Source: Paracoccus liaowanqingii
GTDB taxonomy: Bacteria; Pseudomonadota; Alphaproteobacteria; Rhodobacterales; Rhodobacteraceae
Assembly: GCF_004683865.2 (NCBI RefSeq)
Contig: NZ_CP040763.1
Location: 186,001 to 250,000 of the forward strand
DNA length: 64,000 nucleotides
Reading direction: 5' to 3'
Positions 1 to 9,279 of this stretch are shown here, in pieces (within the stretch, counting starts at the first letter, position 1; every line of letters begins with the position of its first letter). A program made the position numbers and the translations under genes. The notes under the pieces were generated by a model. The model worked only from the letters and a program-made list of their open reading frames with translations. It did no database searches and was not told where the DNA came from.

Positions 1-49
1 TAATTGACACATGTGAACATTTCAGGGCTTTCTCGGGAAGCACTCCCTG

Positions 50-2101
50 ATGAGGCAATCAAGCATGCCCAGTGACCCTCTGCTGCAGCCCTTCCGTCTC
101 AAGCATCTGACGCTGCGCAACCGGATCATGATCACCAGCCACGAGCCCGCCTATCCCGAGGATGGAATGCCCAAGGGGCGCTACCGGGCCTATCATGTGG
201 AGCGGGCGCGGGCAGGGGTGGCGCTGACCATGACGGCAGGATCGGCCTCGGTCTCGCGCGACAGCCCGCCGGTCTTCAACAACATTCTGGCCTACAAGGA
301 CGAAGTCGTCGGCTGGATGCGCCAGTTGGTCGACGACTGCCACGATCATGGTGCGGCTGTGATGATACAGCTGACACATCTGGGCCGCCGTACTCGGTGG
401 GACAAGGGCGACTGGCTGCCTGTACTGGCCCCCGGTCATGACCGCGAGGCTGCCCATCGCGCCTTTCCCAAGCGCATGGAGGACTGGGACATCGCGCGCG
501 TCATTGCCGATTTCGCGGATGCTGCCGAACGCATGAAGGCCGCCGGCGTCGATGGGATCGAGCTGGAAGCCTATGGCCACCTGCTGGAACAGTTCTGGTC
601 GCCCCTGACCAATAATCTGGAGGCACCCTGGGGCGGCAGTCTGGACAACCGTCTGCGCTTCACGATGCAGGTCCTGCAGGCGATCCGCGACCGCTGCGGG
701 CCGGAGTTCATCGTCGGGCTACGCTACACCGGTGATCAGGATCTGGCAGGCGGCATGGACGCCAAGGAGGGGATGGCGATCTCGCATCGGCTGAAGGACA
801 GCGGGCTGGTCGATTTCCTGAACGTGGTTCGCGGGCATATCGACACCGATGCCGGTCTGACCGACCTCATCCCGGTGCAGGGTATGCCCTCGGCCCCGCA
901 TCTGGACTTTGCCGGGCAGATCCGCCGCGCGACGGGGTTTCCGACCTTTCACGCCGCGCGCATTCCCGATGTGGCCACCGCACGCCATGCGATCGCGTCG
1001 GGCCTGCTGGACATGGTCGGGATGACGCGGGCGCACATGGCCGACCCGCATCTGGTGCGCAAGATCATGCAAGGGCGTGAAGAGGACATCCGTCCCTGCG
1101 TCGGTGCCAACTACTGCCTCGACCGGATTTATCAGGGTGGGCTGGCTTTCTGCCTGCACAATGCCGCGACGGGGCGCGAGGAGACCATGCCCCATGACAT
1201 CCCGTCCGCCCCCGCACGGCGCCGGGTGACCATCGTCGGCGCCGGTCCGGCGGGGCTGGAGGCCGCGCGCGTCGCCGCCGCGCGGGGCCATGCGGTGACG
1301 GTGTTCGAGGCAGCGGATCACCCCGGCGGGCAGATCCGCCTGACCGCCCTGCAGCCCCGGCGGCGCGAGATGATCGGCATCATCGACTGGCGGATGGCGC
1401 AATGCGACAAGGCGGGCGTGCAGTTCCGCTTTAACACCTATGCCGAAGCGGCGGAGGTGCAGGCGACCGACCCCGACGAGGTGATCATCGCCACGGGCGG
1501 GCTGCCCCATACCGAGGTTCTCGACCATGGTAACGATCTGGTCTGTTCGGCCTGGGACATCCTGTCGGGCGACGTGAAGCCCGGCCAGGAGGTGCTGATC
1601 TTCGACGATGCGGGCGATCATGCGGGGCTGCAGGCCGCCGAGCTGATCGCCGCGACCGGCGCCCGGGTCGAGATCGTCACCCCCGACCGCAGCTTCGCTC
1701 CCGAGGTCATGGCGATGAACCTGGTGCCCTACATGCGCAGCCTGCAGCGCCGGGACGTGACCTTCACAGTGACATGGCGCCTGCGCGCGGTCATCCCCGA
1801 AGGCAACCGGCTACGCGCCACGCTTGGCAGCGACTACGGCGACATGACCCGCGACCGGCTGGTAGATCAGGTGGTGGTCAACCATGGCACCCGGCCCTTG
1901 GACGCGCTGTATTTCGACCTGAAGCCCCTGTCGCGCAATCTGGGCGAGGTCGATTACGACGCATTGATCGCAGGCGCCCCGCAGGCCGTCGCGCCGAACC
2001 CCGAGGGTCGGTTCCGCCTGTTCCGCATCGGCGATGCGGTGGCGGCCCGCAACACCCATGCGGCCATCTATGATGCGCTGCGGCTGGCAAAGGACCTCTG
2101 A
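50..2101 (+). CDS. DgcA/StcD-type N-demethylase (OYE + FAD/NAD domain flavoprotein)
   Basis: 683 residues. Residues about 8-360 form an Old Yellow Enzyme-type FMN TIM barrel; residues about 390-683 form a second flavin/dinucleotide module beginning with the Rossmann motif VTIVGAGPAGLEAA. The connecting segment has cysteines in RPCVGANYC and LAFC. This is the 2,4-dienoyl-CoA reductase/trimethylamine dehydrogenase layout, but one cysteine of the classical CxxC is Ala, a pattern I associate with dimethylglycine and N-methylproline (stachydrine) demethylases. Such enzymes oxidatively remove N-methyl groups from betaine derivatives in the cytoplasm. The betaine-type ABC transporter 70 bp downstream fits. 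An alternative ATG lies at 65. The substrate is inferred, not shown. Confidence 0.8.
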   Translation: MRQSSMPSDPLLQPFRLKHLTLRNRIMITSHEPAYPEDGMPKGRYRAYHVERARAGVALTMTAGSASVSRDSPPVFNNILAYKDEVVGWMRQLVDDCHDHGAAVMIQLTHLGRRTRWDKGDWLPVLAPGHDREAAHRAFPKRMEDWDIARVIADFADAAERMKAAGVDGIELEAYGHLLEQFWSPLTNNLEAPWGGSLDNRLRFTMQVLQAIRDRCGPEFIVGLRYTGDQDLAGGMDAKEGMAISHRLKDSGLVDFLNVVRGHIDTDAGLTDLIPVQGMPSAPHLDFAGQIRRATGFPTFHAARIPDVATARHAIASGLLDMVGMTRAHMADPHLVRKIMQGREEDIRPCVGANYCLDRIYQGGLAFCLHNAATGREETMPHDIPSAPARRRVTIVGAGPAGLEAARVAAARGHAVTVFEAADHPGGQIRLTALQPRRREMIGIIDWRMAQCDKAGVQFRFNTYAEAAEVQATDPDEVIIATGGLPHTEVLDHGNDLVCSAWDILSGDVKPGQEVLIFDDAGDHAGLQAAELIAATGARVEIVTPDRSFAPEVMAMNLVPYMRSLQRRDVTFTVTWRLRAVIPEGNRLRATLGSDYGDMTRDRLVDQVVVNHGTRPLDALYFDLKPLSRNLGEVDYDALIAGAPQAVAPNPEGRFRLFRIGDAVAARNTHAAIYDALRLAKDL

Positions 2102-2169
2102 CAGACTAGGATCTGCCACAGCGATCGCAGAAGTCGCGTGGCATCGAACATAGACATCAACCGGAAGAC

Positions 2170-3162
2170 ATGACGATGAAATATCTGCTTTCGACTGCAA
2201 CACTTGCCCTTTGGGCTGCCTGGACCGTCCCCGCGCTGGCGCAGGACGCGCCCGACACCTGCAACGATCTGTTGATCGCGCAGATGGGCTGGGCGTCGGC
2301 CGAGATCATCACCGAGGTGGCAAAGTTTCTGCTGGAACAGGGCTATGGCTGCGATGTGACGCTGGTCAAGTCGGACACCATCCTCGCCATCACCTCGGTC
2401 GCCGAGAACGGCGAGCCTGACATCGTCACCGACCTGTGGCTAAATTAGGCGGGCGAGGCCTATACCCGCCTGGAAGCTGCCGGCACCATGGTGACGCTGA
2501 CCAACGTTCTTGATCCGGGCGGCATCGAAGGTTGGTGGATCCCCACCTACCTGGCCGAGGCGCATCCGGAACTGACGACCATCCAGGGCGTGCTGGACAA
2601 CCCCGACCTGGTCGGACCGTTCGACAACTGCCCCGAGGGCTGGGGCTGCCGGGTGGTCAGCGACAACCTGATCCGCGCGCTGGATCTGGAAGGTGCAGGG
2701 ATCGAGGTGTTCAACCATGGCTTGGGCGAGACTTTGGCCTCGTCCATGGGATCCGCAGTCAGTGAGCAGGAACCGTGGTTCGGCTACTGCCGGGGGCCGA
2801 CCGTTCCGCTCGGCAAGTACGACATGACCCGGATCGACCTCGGTGGCTACGACGAGGCGAAATTCACACCGCTTCAGAACCCCGAAGCCCCCGACCCGCA
2901 AGTATCCGATTTCCCCGAAGCCCCCAGTGTCGCCGCAGCCACGGCCGCCCTGGTCGACAACCAGCTAGAGGTGGTCGAGTTCCTGCGCAAGATGACGTTC
3001 AGGACCGACGATCTGAACACGCTGCTGGCGTGGCAGGACGACAACAGCGCCTCGGCGGAAGAGGTGGCGGTCCAGTACCTGACCACGAATACGGACAGCT
3101 GATCGGCCTGGCTGTCCGAGGACGCCAAAGGCAATCTGTCCGCGTTGCTGGGGTCGAACTGA
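2170..3162 (+). pseudogene. glycine betaine/proline-type ABC substrate-binding protein with two in-frame stops
   Basis: One continuous frame of 330 codons encodes a ProX/OpuAC-type periplasmic binding protein: a signal peptide ending near ALAQ, then the conserved LLIAQMGWASAEI start. The frame is interrupted by TAG at 2446-2448 (after VTDLWLN, before AGEAYTRLE) and by TGA at 3100-3102 (after TNTDS, before SAWLSEDAKGN). The family-typical C-terminus continues to TGA at 3160-3162. No indel is needed: each stop is one transition from a sense codon (CAG to TAG, TGG to TGA). The intact permease and ATPase follow. It is probably a decayed binding protein, which would leave the importer without its receptor. 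Sequencing error or readthrough cannot be excluded. Confidence 0.85.
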
Positions 3163-3201
3163 TCTCCGGCGCCGTCGATAGGCAACGTTCAGGGGGATGA
3201 C

Positions 3202-4245
3202 ATGGCAAGCTATGCTAGACTGTTCGATGCCCTCGGGCTGAGAGAGTGGTGCGATGCCGGCGGCGGCGGAAGCGGGCCGATGTCGATGGCGGACCTGATG
3301 GCGCAAGCATCAGGGCATGCAGCACGGCCGTCATCCTCTTGGTGGGATCTGCCGCTGCCGTCGCTGAACAACCTGCACCGGGCATGTGACGCCATCCCGC
3401 AGACGCGTGACCTGACCTTGGGACTGGAACGCGCGTTCCTGTCCGCGCGCGATGCGCTGCGGATCGTGCTGGATCCGGCGACGCGACCGCTCAGCTGGAT
3501 GCTGCGCGAGATGATCTCGCTGATGGTCACGACGCCTTGGTTCATCATGCTGCCGGCCCTTCTGGTCATAAGCTGGCTGGTGGCCAGATCCTTGCGGGTG
3601 GTGGCGCTCGTCGCCGCCTCCCTGGGGTTCCTGGCCATTGTCGATCATTACACCGAGGCGATGCAGACGCTGGCGATCATCTTTGTCTGCGCCTTCATCT
3701 GCGTGATGATCGGGGTGCCCGTGGGCATCGCCATGTCGCGCAGCAACACCCTGCGCCGCATCGGCACCCCCGTGCTCGACATGCTGCAGACCCTGCCGGC
3801 CTTCGTCTACCTCATCCCGTTGATCTTCTTGTCCAGCGTCACCGAACCCAAGCTCTACGGCATCGCCATCATCCTCTATGCGATCGTGCCGGTCATCCGG
3901 CTGACCGACCTGGGCATCCGGCTGGTCGATCCCGACGTGATCGAAGCCGCCGACGCCTTCGGGATGACCCGTGGGCAGAAACTGCGGCGTGTGCAGATCC
4001 CGCCGGCGCTGCCGAACATCATGGCGGGCGTCAACCAGACCATCATGATGAGCCTTGCGATGGTGGTGATCGCCTCGCTGGTCTCGGCACCCGGCCTCGG
4101 CGTGCTGGTGCTTCGCGGCATCCGCAATCTGGAACTGGGCGTCGGGTTGCTGGCGGGGTTCGGCATCGTGCTGCTGGCGATCGTTCTGGACCGGGTGACC
4201 AAGGCGTCTCTGGCCCGCATCGACATCGGCAAGGACGGCCGCTGA
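3202..4245 (+). CDS. ProW-like betaine ABC transporter permease
   Basis: 347 residues. The N-terminal part is soluble and Gly/Ser-rich; several hydrophobic membrane segments start at about residue 113 (WFIMLPALLVISWLV). A BPD_transp_1 domain carries the EAA-type loop (EAADAFGMTRGQKLRRVQIPPALPNIMAGVNQ) that docks the ATPase. The length and layout match ProW/OpuAB permeases of quaternary-amine importers. The ATG at 3202 has AGGGGG six bases upstream. Its stop overlaps the start of the ATPase (TGATG at 4243-4247), indicating coupled translation. The substrate class is inferred from the binding-protein pseudogene upstream and the ATPase downstream. Confidence 0.85.
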   Translation: MASYARLFDALGLREWCDAGGGGSGPMSMADLMAQASGHAARPSSSWWDLPLPSLNNLHRACDAIPQTRDLTLGLERAFLSARDALRIVLDPATRPLSWMLREMISLMVTTPWFIMLPALLVISWLVARSLRVVALVAASLGFLAIVDHYTEAMQTLAIIFVCAFICVMIGVPVGIAMSRSNTLRRIGTPVLDMLQTLPAFVYLIPLIFLSSVTEPKLYGIAIILYAIVPVIRLTDLGIRLVDPDVIEAADAFGMTRGQKLRRVQIPPALPNIMAGVNQTIMMSLAMVVIASLVSAPGLGVLVLRGIRNLELGVGLLAGFGIVLLAIVLDRVTKASLARIDIGKDGR

Positions 4246-5294
4246 TGCAGACATCGGTCAAGGTTTCGATCCGCAAGCCGTACAAGATCTTTGGAAGCAG
4301 GCCCGCAGCCGTGCTGCCGGACGTGCTGACAGGCATGTCGAAGGCCGACCTGCTGGCAGGCCACAACCACGTCTTGGGCCTGCGCGATATCAATATCGAT
4401 ATCCATGAAGGCCAGATCACGGTGATCATGGGCCTTTCCGGGTCCGGCAAATCAACACTGATCCGTCATCTCAACCGCCTGATTGAACCCACGGCGGGGG
4501 AGGTTCTTGTCGACGGAGAGAACATCCTGACCTGGAACGAACGTCGTCTGCGCGACCTGCGCCGCAGGACGATGTCGATGGTCTTCCAGAAGTTCGCGTT
4601 GCTGCCCCACCGGACGGTTCTGGACAATGCCGGTATGGCCCTGATGACCCAAGGCGTTCCCAGGCAGGGCTATGAGGCCGACGCCATCAGGTGGCTCGAC
4701 CAGGTGGGTCTGGGAGGCTATGGCGCGCATTTCCCGCATCAGCTGTCGGGGGGGATACAGCAACGCGTCGGGATCGCCAGAGCGCTGACCTCGAATGCCG
4801 GGATCATGCTGATGGACGAAGCGTTCTCGGCACTCGATCCGTTGATCCGAACCGACATGCAGCGTCTGCTGCTGGAGCTGCAGAGCGAGCTTCACAAGAC
4901 CATCGTCTTCATCAAGCATGATCTGGACGAGGCGCTGAAGCTGGCCGATCATCTGGTGATCCTGAAGGATGGCCAGATCGTGCAGCAGGGCGAACCTCAG
5001 CATATCCTGCTGAATCCCGCAGACCCCTATATCGAAGCATTCATCGGTGACATCAATCGTGCGTGTGTCCTGCGGGTCCGGTCCATCATGAGACAGCCCG
5101 TCGGTGACGAATTCATCACCGGGGAAATCGGGGCTGACGACACTCTGGAGCATGTGATTGCTGTGTCCCGAGGCAACCTAGCCTGCCTTTTCAGGGTCGT
5201 TAATCATCATGGACCAATTGGAATACTCGACATGCCAACCCTCGTCCGCGCCCTCGTTCCGCGTCGACCAAGCGGAGCCGTTTCAGCTGACTGA
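4245..5294 (+). CDS. ProV-like betaine ABC transporter ATP-binding protein
   Basis: 349 residues. It has the ProV-type N-terminal extension (KIFGSRPAAVL...), Walker A GLSGSGKS, a Q-loop in VFQKFALLPHRTV, signature LSGGIQQRVGIARAL, Walker B IMLMDEAFSALD and the H-loop in IKHDLDEAL. The C-terminal region after about residue 260 corresponds to the regulatory CBS-like part of ProV/OpuAA. It energises the ProW-like permease encoded immediately upstream, with a one-base overlap. H-loop His is retained although the usual preceding Thr is Lys. It appears intact even though the cognate binding-protein gene has two nonsense codons. Confidence 0.87.
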   Translation: MQTSVKVSIRKPYKIFGSRPAAVLPDVLTGMSKADLLAGHNHVLGLRDINIDIHEGQITVIMGLSGSGKSTLIRHLNRLIEPTAGEVLVDGENILTWNERRLRDLRRRTMSMVFQKFALLPHRTVLDNAGMALMTQGVPRQGYEADAIRWLDQVGLGGYGAHFPHQLSGGIQQRVGIARALTSNAGIMLMDEAFSALDPLIRTDMQRLLLELQSELHKTIVFIKHDLDEALKLADHLVILKDGQIVQQGEPQHILLNPADPYIEAFIGDINRACVLRVRSIMRQPVGDEFITGEIGADDTLEHVIAVSRGNLACLFRVVNHHGPIGILDMPTLVRALVPRRPSGAVSAD

Positions 5295-5430
5295 AAGATT
5301 TGAACGGTGGACTTGCACCCCGCAAACGAAGCTTCTCCGGAAAAGATGGACTGCGGCGGCGTTCCGCCCGGGGGATTGGCATTGCTCGCAGCCAGGATCT
5401 ATCCTTTCTTGATACTAGGGAGAGAGCATC

Positions 5431-6960
5431 ATGAGAGATATCACGACACCCAGCATGCCGTCCGGGACCAGGTTTGCCGCCGTCCTGCTGGCAGATATCT
5501 TCGGGCAGGCGGCCATCGCCATGTCACAGGAAAGCAGCGCGCGGGACGAATTCTTCTGGCTCGCGCAGATGAACAAGGCCAGTCTTGTCATCAACAGCCA
5601 GGAGGGGCTGCTGGACCCGGGTATTGCCCCCGGCATCGCCGAGGCACTGCGCGAGGTGATCGCGTCCGGTGACACCCCCGATGGCGAACGCCCCCGCACT
5701 GTCATCAGCTTCGAGCCGTTGCTGATCGAGGCAGGTGGAACGGAAGTCACGCTGCTGCATGCAGGGCGCTCCAGCCAGGACATGCACGCCACCTTTCGTG
5801 CAGCCATGTTGCGCGACAAGCTGCTGGAACTGGCTGACCAGTTGCATGTCACCACCACCACACTTGTCGATCTGGCCGAGCGGCACGCGGGAACCGTCGT
5901 CCCCAACTACACCAACGGGGTCGCGGCACAGCCCAACAGCTTCGGTCACTATCTGTTGGGACATGCAGCAGGTCTCGACCGGGATGCGCAGCGCATCCGC
6001 GAGGCCTATGCCCGCATCGATCGCAGCGCGATGGGAACCACGGTGCTGAACGGCACCAGCTGGCCACTGAACCGCCAGCGCATGGCCGATTATCTTGGCT
6101 TTGCGGGTCTGGTCGAGAATGCCTATGACGCCTCCCAAATCTCCTCGATGGATCACCCGGTCGAAGTGGCGAGCATCATTACCTCGGTGGCGCTTCACGG
6201 CGGCAACTTCGTCGAGGACGTGATGACGCAATATGCCCAGACACGCCCGTGGATGCTTCTGGAAGAGGGTGGCGACAACACCTATGTGTCCTCCGCGATG
6301 CCGCAGAAGCGCAATCCGGGGCTGCTGAACAACACGCGCAGCGATGCCTCGCAGGCCATCGTGCTGGCGATGGGGCCGGTGATCCAGACCCCTAACATCA
6401 CCCCCGGCATGCCGGACCCCAAGAGCGCATCCGACAATGCCGGAATGGTCGATGCGGGTATTGCCGTGCTGTCCCGTCTGGATGCAGTGTTGAATGCGCT
6501 GGTCATCGATGAGGAGCGTGCGCTGGAGGAGCTGAACAGCGACTGGACTGCTTCGCAAGAGATTGCTGACCGTCTGATGCGCGATCATGGCCTGCCGTTC
6601 CGCGAAGGACATCACGTGGCCTCCGAGATCGTCACCTACGCCCGCCAGAACGGGCTCGGGCCGCTTGATTTCCCCTATCCCGAGGCGCAGCGGATTTATG
6701 CAGAGGCGGTCATGGGCACCGACGCGCCGGCAGAGCTTCCCTTTGCCGAGGACGCGTTTCGCGAGATACTTGATCCGGAGGCGATCATCCGGGCCCGTGC
6801 GACCTCCGGCGGGCCACAACCTGACGAGATGACGCGCATGATCGATACCGCGCGCACCCGGCTGGATGATCACGGCGCTTGGATCGTGGAGCGGCGTGAG
6901 GTCGTCACGGCTGCGCTCCTGACGCTCGATGAAGACTTTGAAGGCCTCGGCCAGAACTGA
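5431..6960 (+). CDS. fumarase/argininosuccinate lyase superfamily enzyme
   Basis: 509 residues. Superfamily signatures in order: HAGRSSQDMHAT near residue 110 (the argininosuccinate-lyase-like region 1), NGTSWPLNR, and SSAMPQKRNPG near residue 288, equivalent to the catalytic GSxxMPxKxNP loop whose Ser acts as general base. The family forms or breaks C-N or C-O bonds by beta-elimination to give fumarate or an analogue. It lies 136 bp after the ATPase gene with a GGGAGAGAG ribosome-binding region, in the same direction as the betaine cluster. It is divergent enough that I would not call it ArgH; a role on an N-substituted aspartate-like compound from the neighbouring pathway is only a guess. 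Confidence 0.75.
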   Translation: MRDITTPSMPSGTRFAAVLLADIFGQAAIAMSQESSARDEFFWLAQMNKASLVINSQEGLLDPGIAPGIAEALREVIASGDTPDGERPRTVISFEPLLIEAGGTEVTLLHAGRSSQDMHATFRAAMLRDKLLELADQLHVTTTTLVDLAERHAGTVVPNYTNGVAAQPNSFGHYLLGHAAGLDRDAQRIREAYARIDRSAMGTTVLNGTSWPLNRQRMADYLGFAGLVENAYDASQISSMDHPVEVASIITSVALHGGNFVEDVMTQYAQTRPWMLLEEGGDNTYVSSAMPQKRNPGLLNNTRSDASQAIVLAMGPVIQTPNITPGMPDPKSASDNAGMVDAGIAVLSRLDAVLNALVIDEERALEELNSDWTASQEIADRLMRDHGLPFREGHHVASEIVTYARQNGLGPLDFPYPEAQRIYAEAVMGTDAPAELPFAEDAFREILDPEAIIRARATSGGPQPDEMTRMIDTARTRLDDHGAWIVERREVVTAALLTLDEDFEGLGQN

Positions 6961-6981
6961 CTGCAGGTGGTGCAAACTTTA

Positions 6982-7011
6982 AGGGCCGTGGAAATCCTCT
7001 GCCATGGCCCT
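6982..7011 (+). terminator. hairpin after the lyase gene
   Basis: AGGGCCGTGG pairs with CCATGGCCCT (9 of 10 pairs) around a 10-base loop, 21 bases after the lyase stop. There is no clear T-run, so it is a candidate terminator or mRNA-stabilising stem between two convergent transcription units. Confidence 0.4.
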
Positions 7012-7088
7012 GAACGGGTCGGCAGCTGCAAGCACTGGACCTGCAGGGGCCTGCTCTAACGACTTCTAACTCTAGGGATTTGGAAGTT

Positions 7089-8462
7089 TCAACCTGCCGC
7101 CAGCTGCCGCGTCAGTTCTGCGGCCAGGGTCCGCGCCTGTTCGCGGATGTCGGGGATGGCGGTGATTTCCCAGAAGGCGGCGCGCGAGGTGGGGCCGATG
7201 GCGCGCAGGCGGGGGTCGGGGCGGCCTTCGGCGTCGATCACCGCGCAGTCGGGGGCGACGTCCAGGCCGAGGCGCAGCGGATCGATCCGCGCGCGGCCCG
7301 AGGCCAGCAGATCGGCGATCAGGGGGGTGGCGTTCACCTGCGGATCGCGGCGGATGCCGCGGCAGTCGACGATGCGCGAGGCGTCCAGCGACAGCGCAGC
7401 CTCCTGCCCGCGCGGGCGCCAGTGGGCCCGCAGGATCGCGCCGTCGCGACTGGCGCCCAGAAAGCTGCCCGCCAGCTGGCGCATGCGCCCGGTCCTCAGC
7501 GCCAGGTGGATCGGCGCGGCGCTTTCCGGGGGCAGGCGGTGGCGATGCACCTCCCACCAGGGTGCGGCATGGCGCAGGAAGCGGGCGCGGTCCTCGGTGG
7601 GCATGGCGCGCCAGAGGGCCGACAGATGCGGGCGGATGCCGTCTATCGCATCGCGCCAGGTGCCGCCCTGCGCCTCGGCCTGCGCGACCAGCCCGCGCAG
7701 CCAGGACATGAGGGCGCTGACCGGGGCGCCCAGGGGCACCTCGGCGCGGGCGACGGGCAGCGGCAGGCCCGTCGCATGGATCCGCGGCAGCTGCGCGCGG
7801 CGCGAAATCGCCACGATCTCTCCGCGATGGCCCTGGGACATCAGGCTGATGGCCTGGTCGATCATCGACAGGCCCGATCCGATGATGACCACGCGCCCGC
7901 CCGGCGGCGGCGGGGGCGCGGGCTCCCACGCGCCCAGCACCAGCCCCTCGGGGTCGGGCTCGGGCACCGCATGGCCCGTGGCCAGCACGGCGGTGCCTGC
8001 GGTGACGGTCTGGCCGTCGTCCAGATGGGCCACGACACCCAAGGCCGAGGTCGCCAGACGCGTGCAACCAGCCCGGATGCAGTGCAGCCGGCCATCCGCC
8101 GACAGGGGCGCCAGCAGGTCGGTCAGATAGGCGCCATAGGTTGTGCGGCTGACGAAGCTGGCGCCCGTCGCCTCATGCCCGCACGCGGCCAGCCAGCGGC
8201 GGAAATGGTCGGGATCGTCAGGGAATGCGCTCATGTTGGCGACGCGGGTGTTCAGCAGATGGCCGGGATCGGCGGTCGAATAGGCGACGCCGCAGCCCAG
8301 CATGTGCCGCCCCTCGATCACGGTGACGCGCAGCGGCGCAGCGGGATCGCGCAGCAGGTGGGCGGCCAGCAGCACGCCGCTGGCGCCGCCGCCGACGATC
8401 ACCACATGGGGCAGATGCGCGGTGGCGGGGGCGGGCCTAAGGGGAAGGGTGTCGATCTTCAT
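7089..8462 (-). CDS. FAD/NAD(P)-binding oxidoreductase-like protein (COG4529 type)
   Basis: 457 residues. An N-terminal dinucleotide-binding fold (HVVIVGGGASGVLLAAHLL, about residues 19-37) is followed by VIEGRHMLGCGVAYSTADPGHLLNTR, the pattern of FAD-NAD(P)-binding proteins of the COG4529/HpnW group. A second nucleotide motif, VVIIGSGLSMIDQAISL, lies near residue 190. No signal peptide. Start ATG at 8462 has AAGGAG seven bases upstream. It is the last gene of a leftward operon, 21 bp after a 45-aa membrane peptide gene. These proteins have no firmly assigned reaction; modification of a small molecule or peptide is possible in this context but inferred. Confidence 0.75.
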   Translation of the reverse strand: MKIDTLPLRPAPATAHLPHVVIVGGGASGVLLAAHLLRDPAAPLRVTVIEGRHMLGCGVAYSTADPGHLLNTRVANMSAFPDDPDHFRRWLAACGHEATGASFVSRTTYGAYLTDLLAPLSADGRLHCIRAGCTRLATSALGVVAHLDDGQTVTAGTAVLATGHAVPEPDPEGLVLGAWEPAPPPPPGGRVVIIGSGLSMIDQAISLMSQGHRGEIVAISRRAQLPRIHATGLPLPVARAEVPLGAPVSALMSWLRGLVAQAEAQGGTWRDAIDGIRPHLSALWRAMPTEDRARFLRHAAPWWEVHRHRLPPESAAPIHLALRTGRMRQLAGSFLGASRDGAILRAHWRPRGQEAALSLDASRIVDCRGIRRDPQVNATPLIADLLASGRARIDPLRLGLDVAPDCAVIDAEGRPDPRLRAIGPTSRAAFWEITAIPDIREQARTLAAELTRQLAAG

Positions 8463-8483
8463 GGCGGGACTCCTTGACGGGGA

Positions 8484-8621
8484 TCAGAGGGCGGCGACCA
8501 GCACCATCGTCCAGAGCAGCAGGCTGGCGGCGAGGGCCAGCGGCACGATCGGGGCCGTGCCGGCGTCACGGTCGCGGGGATGGGTGCGGCGCAGATAGGC
8601 CTCGGTCTGGATGTCGAACAT
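8484..8621 (-). CDS. 45-aa single-span membrane peptide
   Basis: A 45-codon ORF not long enough for routine gene calling. It starts ATG at 8621 with GGAGG six bases upstream. The product has a charged N-terminal half (MFDIQTEAYLRRTHPRDRD) and a hydrophobic C-terminal helix (VPLALAASLLLWTMVLVAAL), suggesting a small inner-membrane protein with N-terminus in the cytoplasm. It fits exactly between the hydrolase (28 bp gap) and the FAD protein (21 bp gap), all leftward, so it is probably co-translated with them. Family not recognised. Confidence 0.65.
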   Translation of the reverse strand: MFDIQTEAYLRRTHPRDRDAGTAPIVPLALAASLLLWTMVLVAAL

Positions 8622-8649
8622 GAAAGCCTCCGATGCGGGGGGGTGGGGC

Positions 8650-9246
8650 TCAGGCGGTCAGGCGCAGCCGCGCGGGCTGCGGGGCGGGTCGTCCGAACAT
8701 GCGGCGCAGGACCGAGGGCCTGCGGGTCTGGGCCAGCAGCGCGTCGCGCATCCGCTTGCCTGCCGGCCAGGGACCGAAGCCCGAGGCCGTGTTGACATGC
8801 CCGGCATGGCCCAGGTCATGGAGGTCCGCGCCCCAGTTGTCGGCCAGGCTGCGGCTGGTGTCGAAGCTCATCCACGGGTCGTTGCGGCTGGCCACGACCA
8901 GGGTCGGCACGTCGAAGCGCTCGCGCGGCAGGGCACCGAACCTGCGGATGCGGTCCGAGGACTGCGTGTCGGCCGGGGCGACCAGCAGGGCGGCGCGCAC
9001 CCGCAGCCCCGGCCAGCGGGCCAGCAGATGCGCGATGGTGACCGAGCCGAGCGAATGCCCCACCAGGATGCTGTCGGGATGGGTCATGATATGGACGGCC
9101 AGCGTGGCCTCCCAGACCTCGCGGACGGGGCGCGTCATGTCGCCCATGTCCAGAAGCATCGCAGTCGGGTCGGTGCGGGCCCACCAGTCCTGCCAATGGG
9201 GCGCGGGCGAGCCGTCGAGGCCGGGGACGATCAGGGTCTTGGTCAT
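8650..9246 (-). CDS. RBBP9/YdeN-family alpha/beta hydrolase
   Basis: 198 residues from the ATG at 9246. Nucleophile elbow GHSLGS (Ser about 65), acidic residue in VVASRNDPWMS, and catalytic His in GHAGHVN; the YdeN signature PGLDGSPAPHWQDWW is at the N-terminus. The family comprises small soluble serine hydrolases of uncertain substrate. The start at 9246 is preferred over the in-frame ATG at 9252 because AAGAGGAG occupies 9253-9260, directly abutting 9252 but six bases from 9246. Second gene of the 25-aa-peptide operon. The C-terminus is Arg/Pro-rich. Confidence 0.8.
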   Translation of the reverse strand: MTKTLIVPGLDGSPAPHWQDWWARTDPTAMLLDMGDMTRPVREVWEATLAVHIMTHPDSILVGHSLGSVTIAHLLARWPGLRVRAALLVAPADTQSSDRIRRFGALPRERFDVPTLVVASRNDPWMSFDTSRSLADNWGADLHDLGHAGHVNTASGFGPWPAGKRMRDALLAQTRRPSVLRRMFGRPAPQPARLRLTA

Positions 9247-9279
9247 CTGCATCTCCTCTTCGCATCTGTGAAATCAGGG

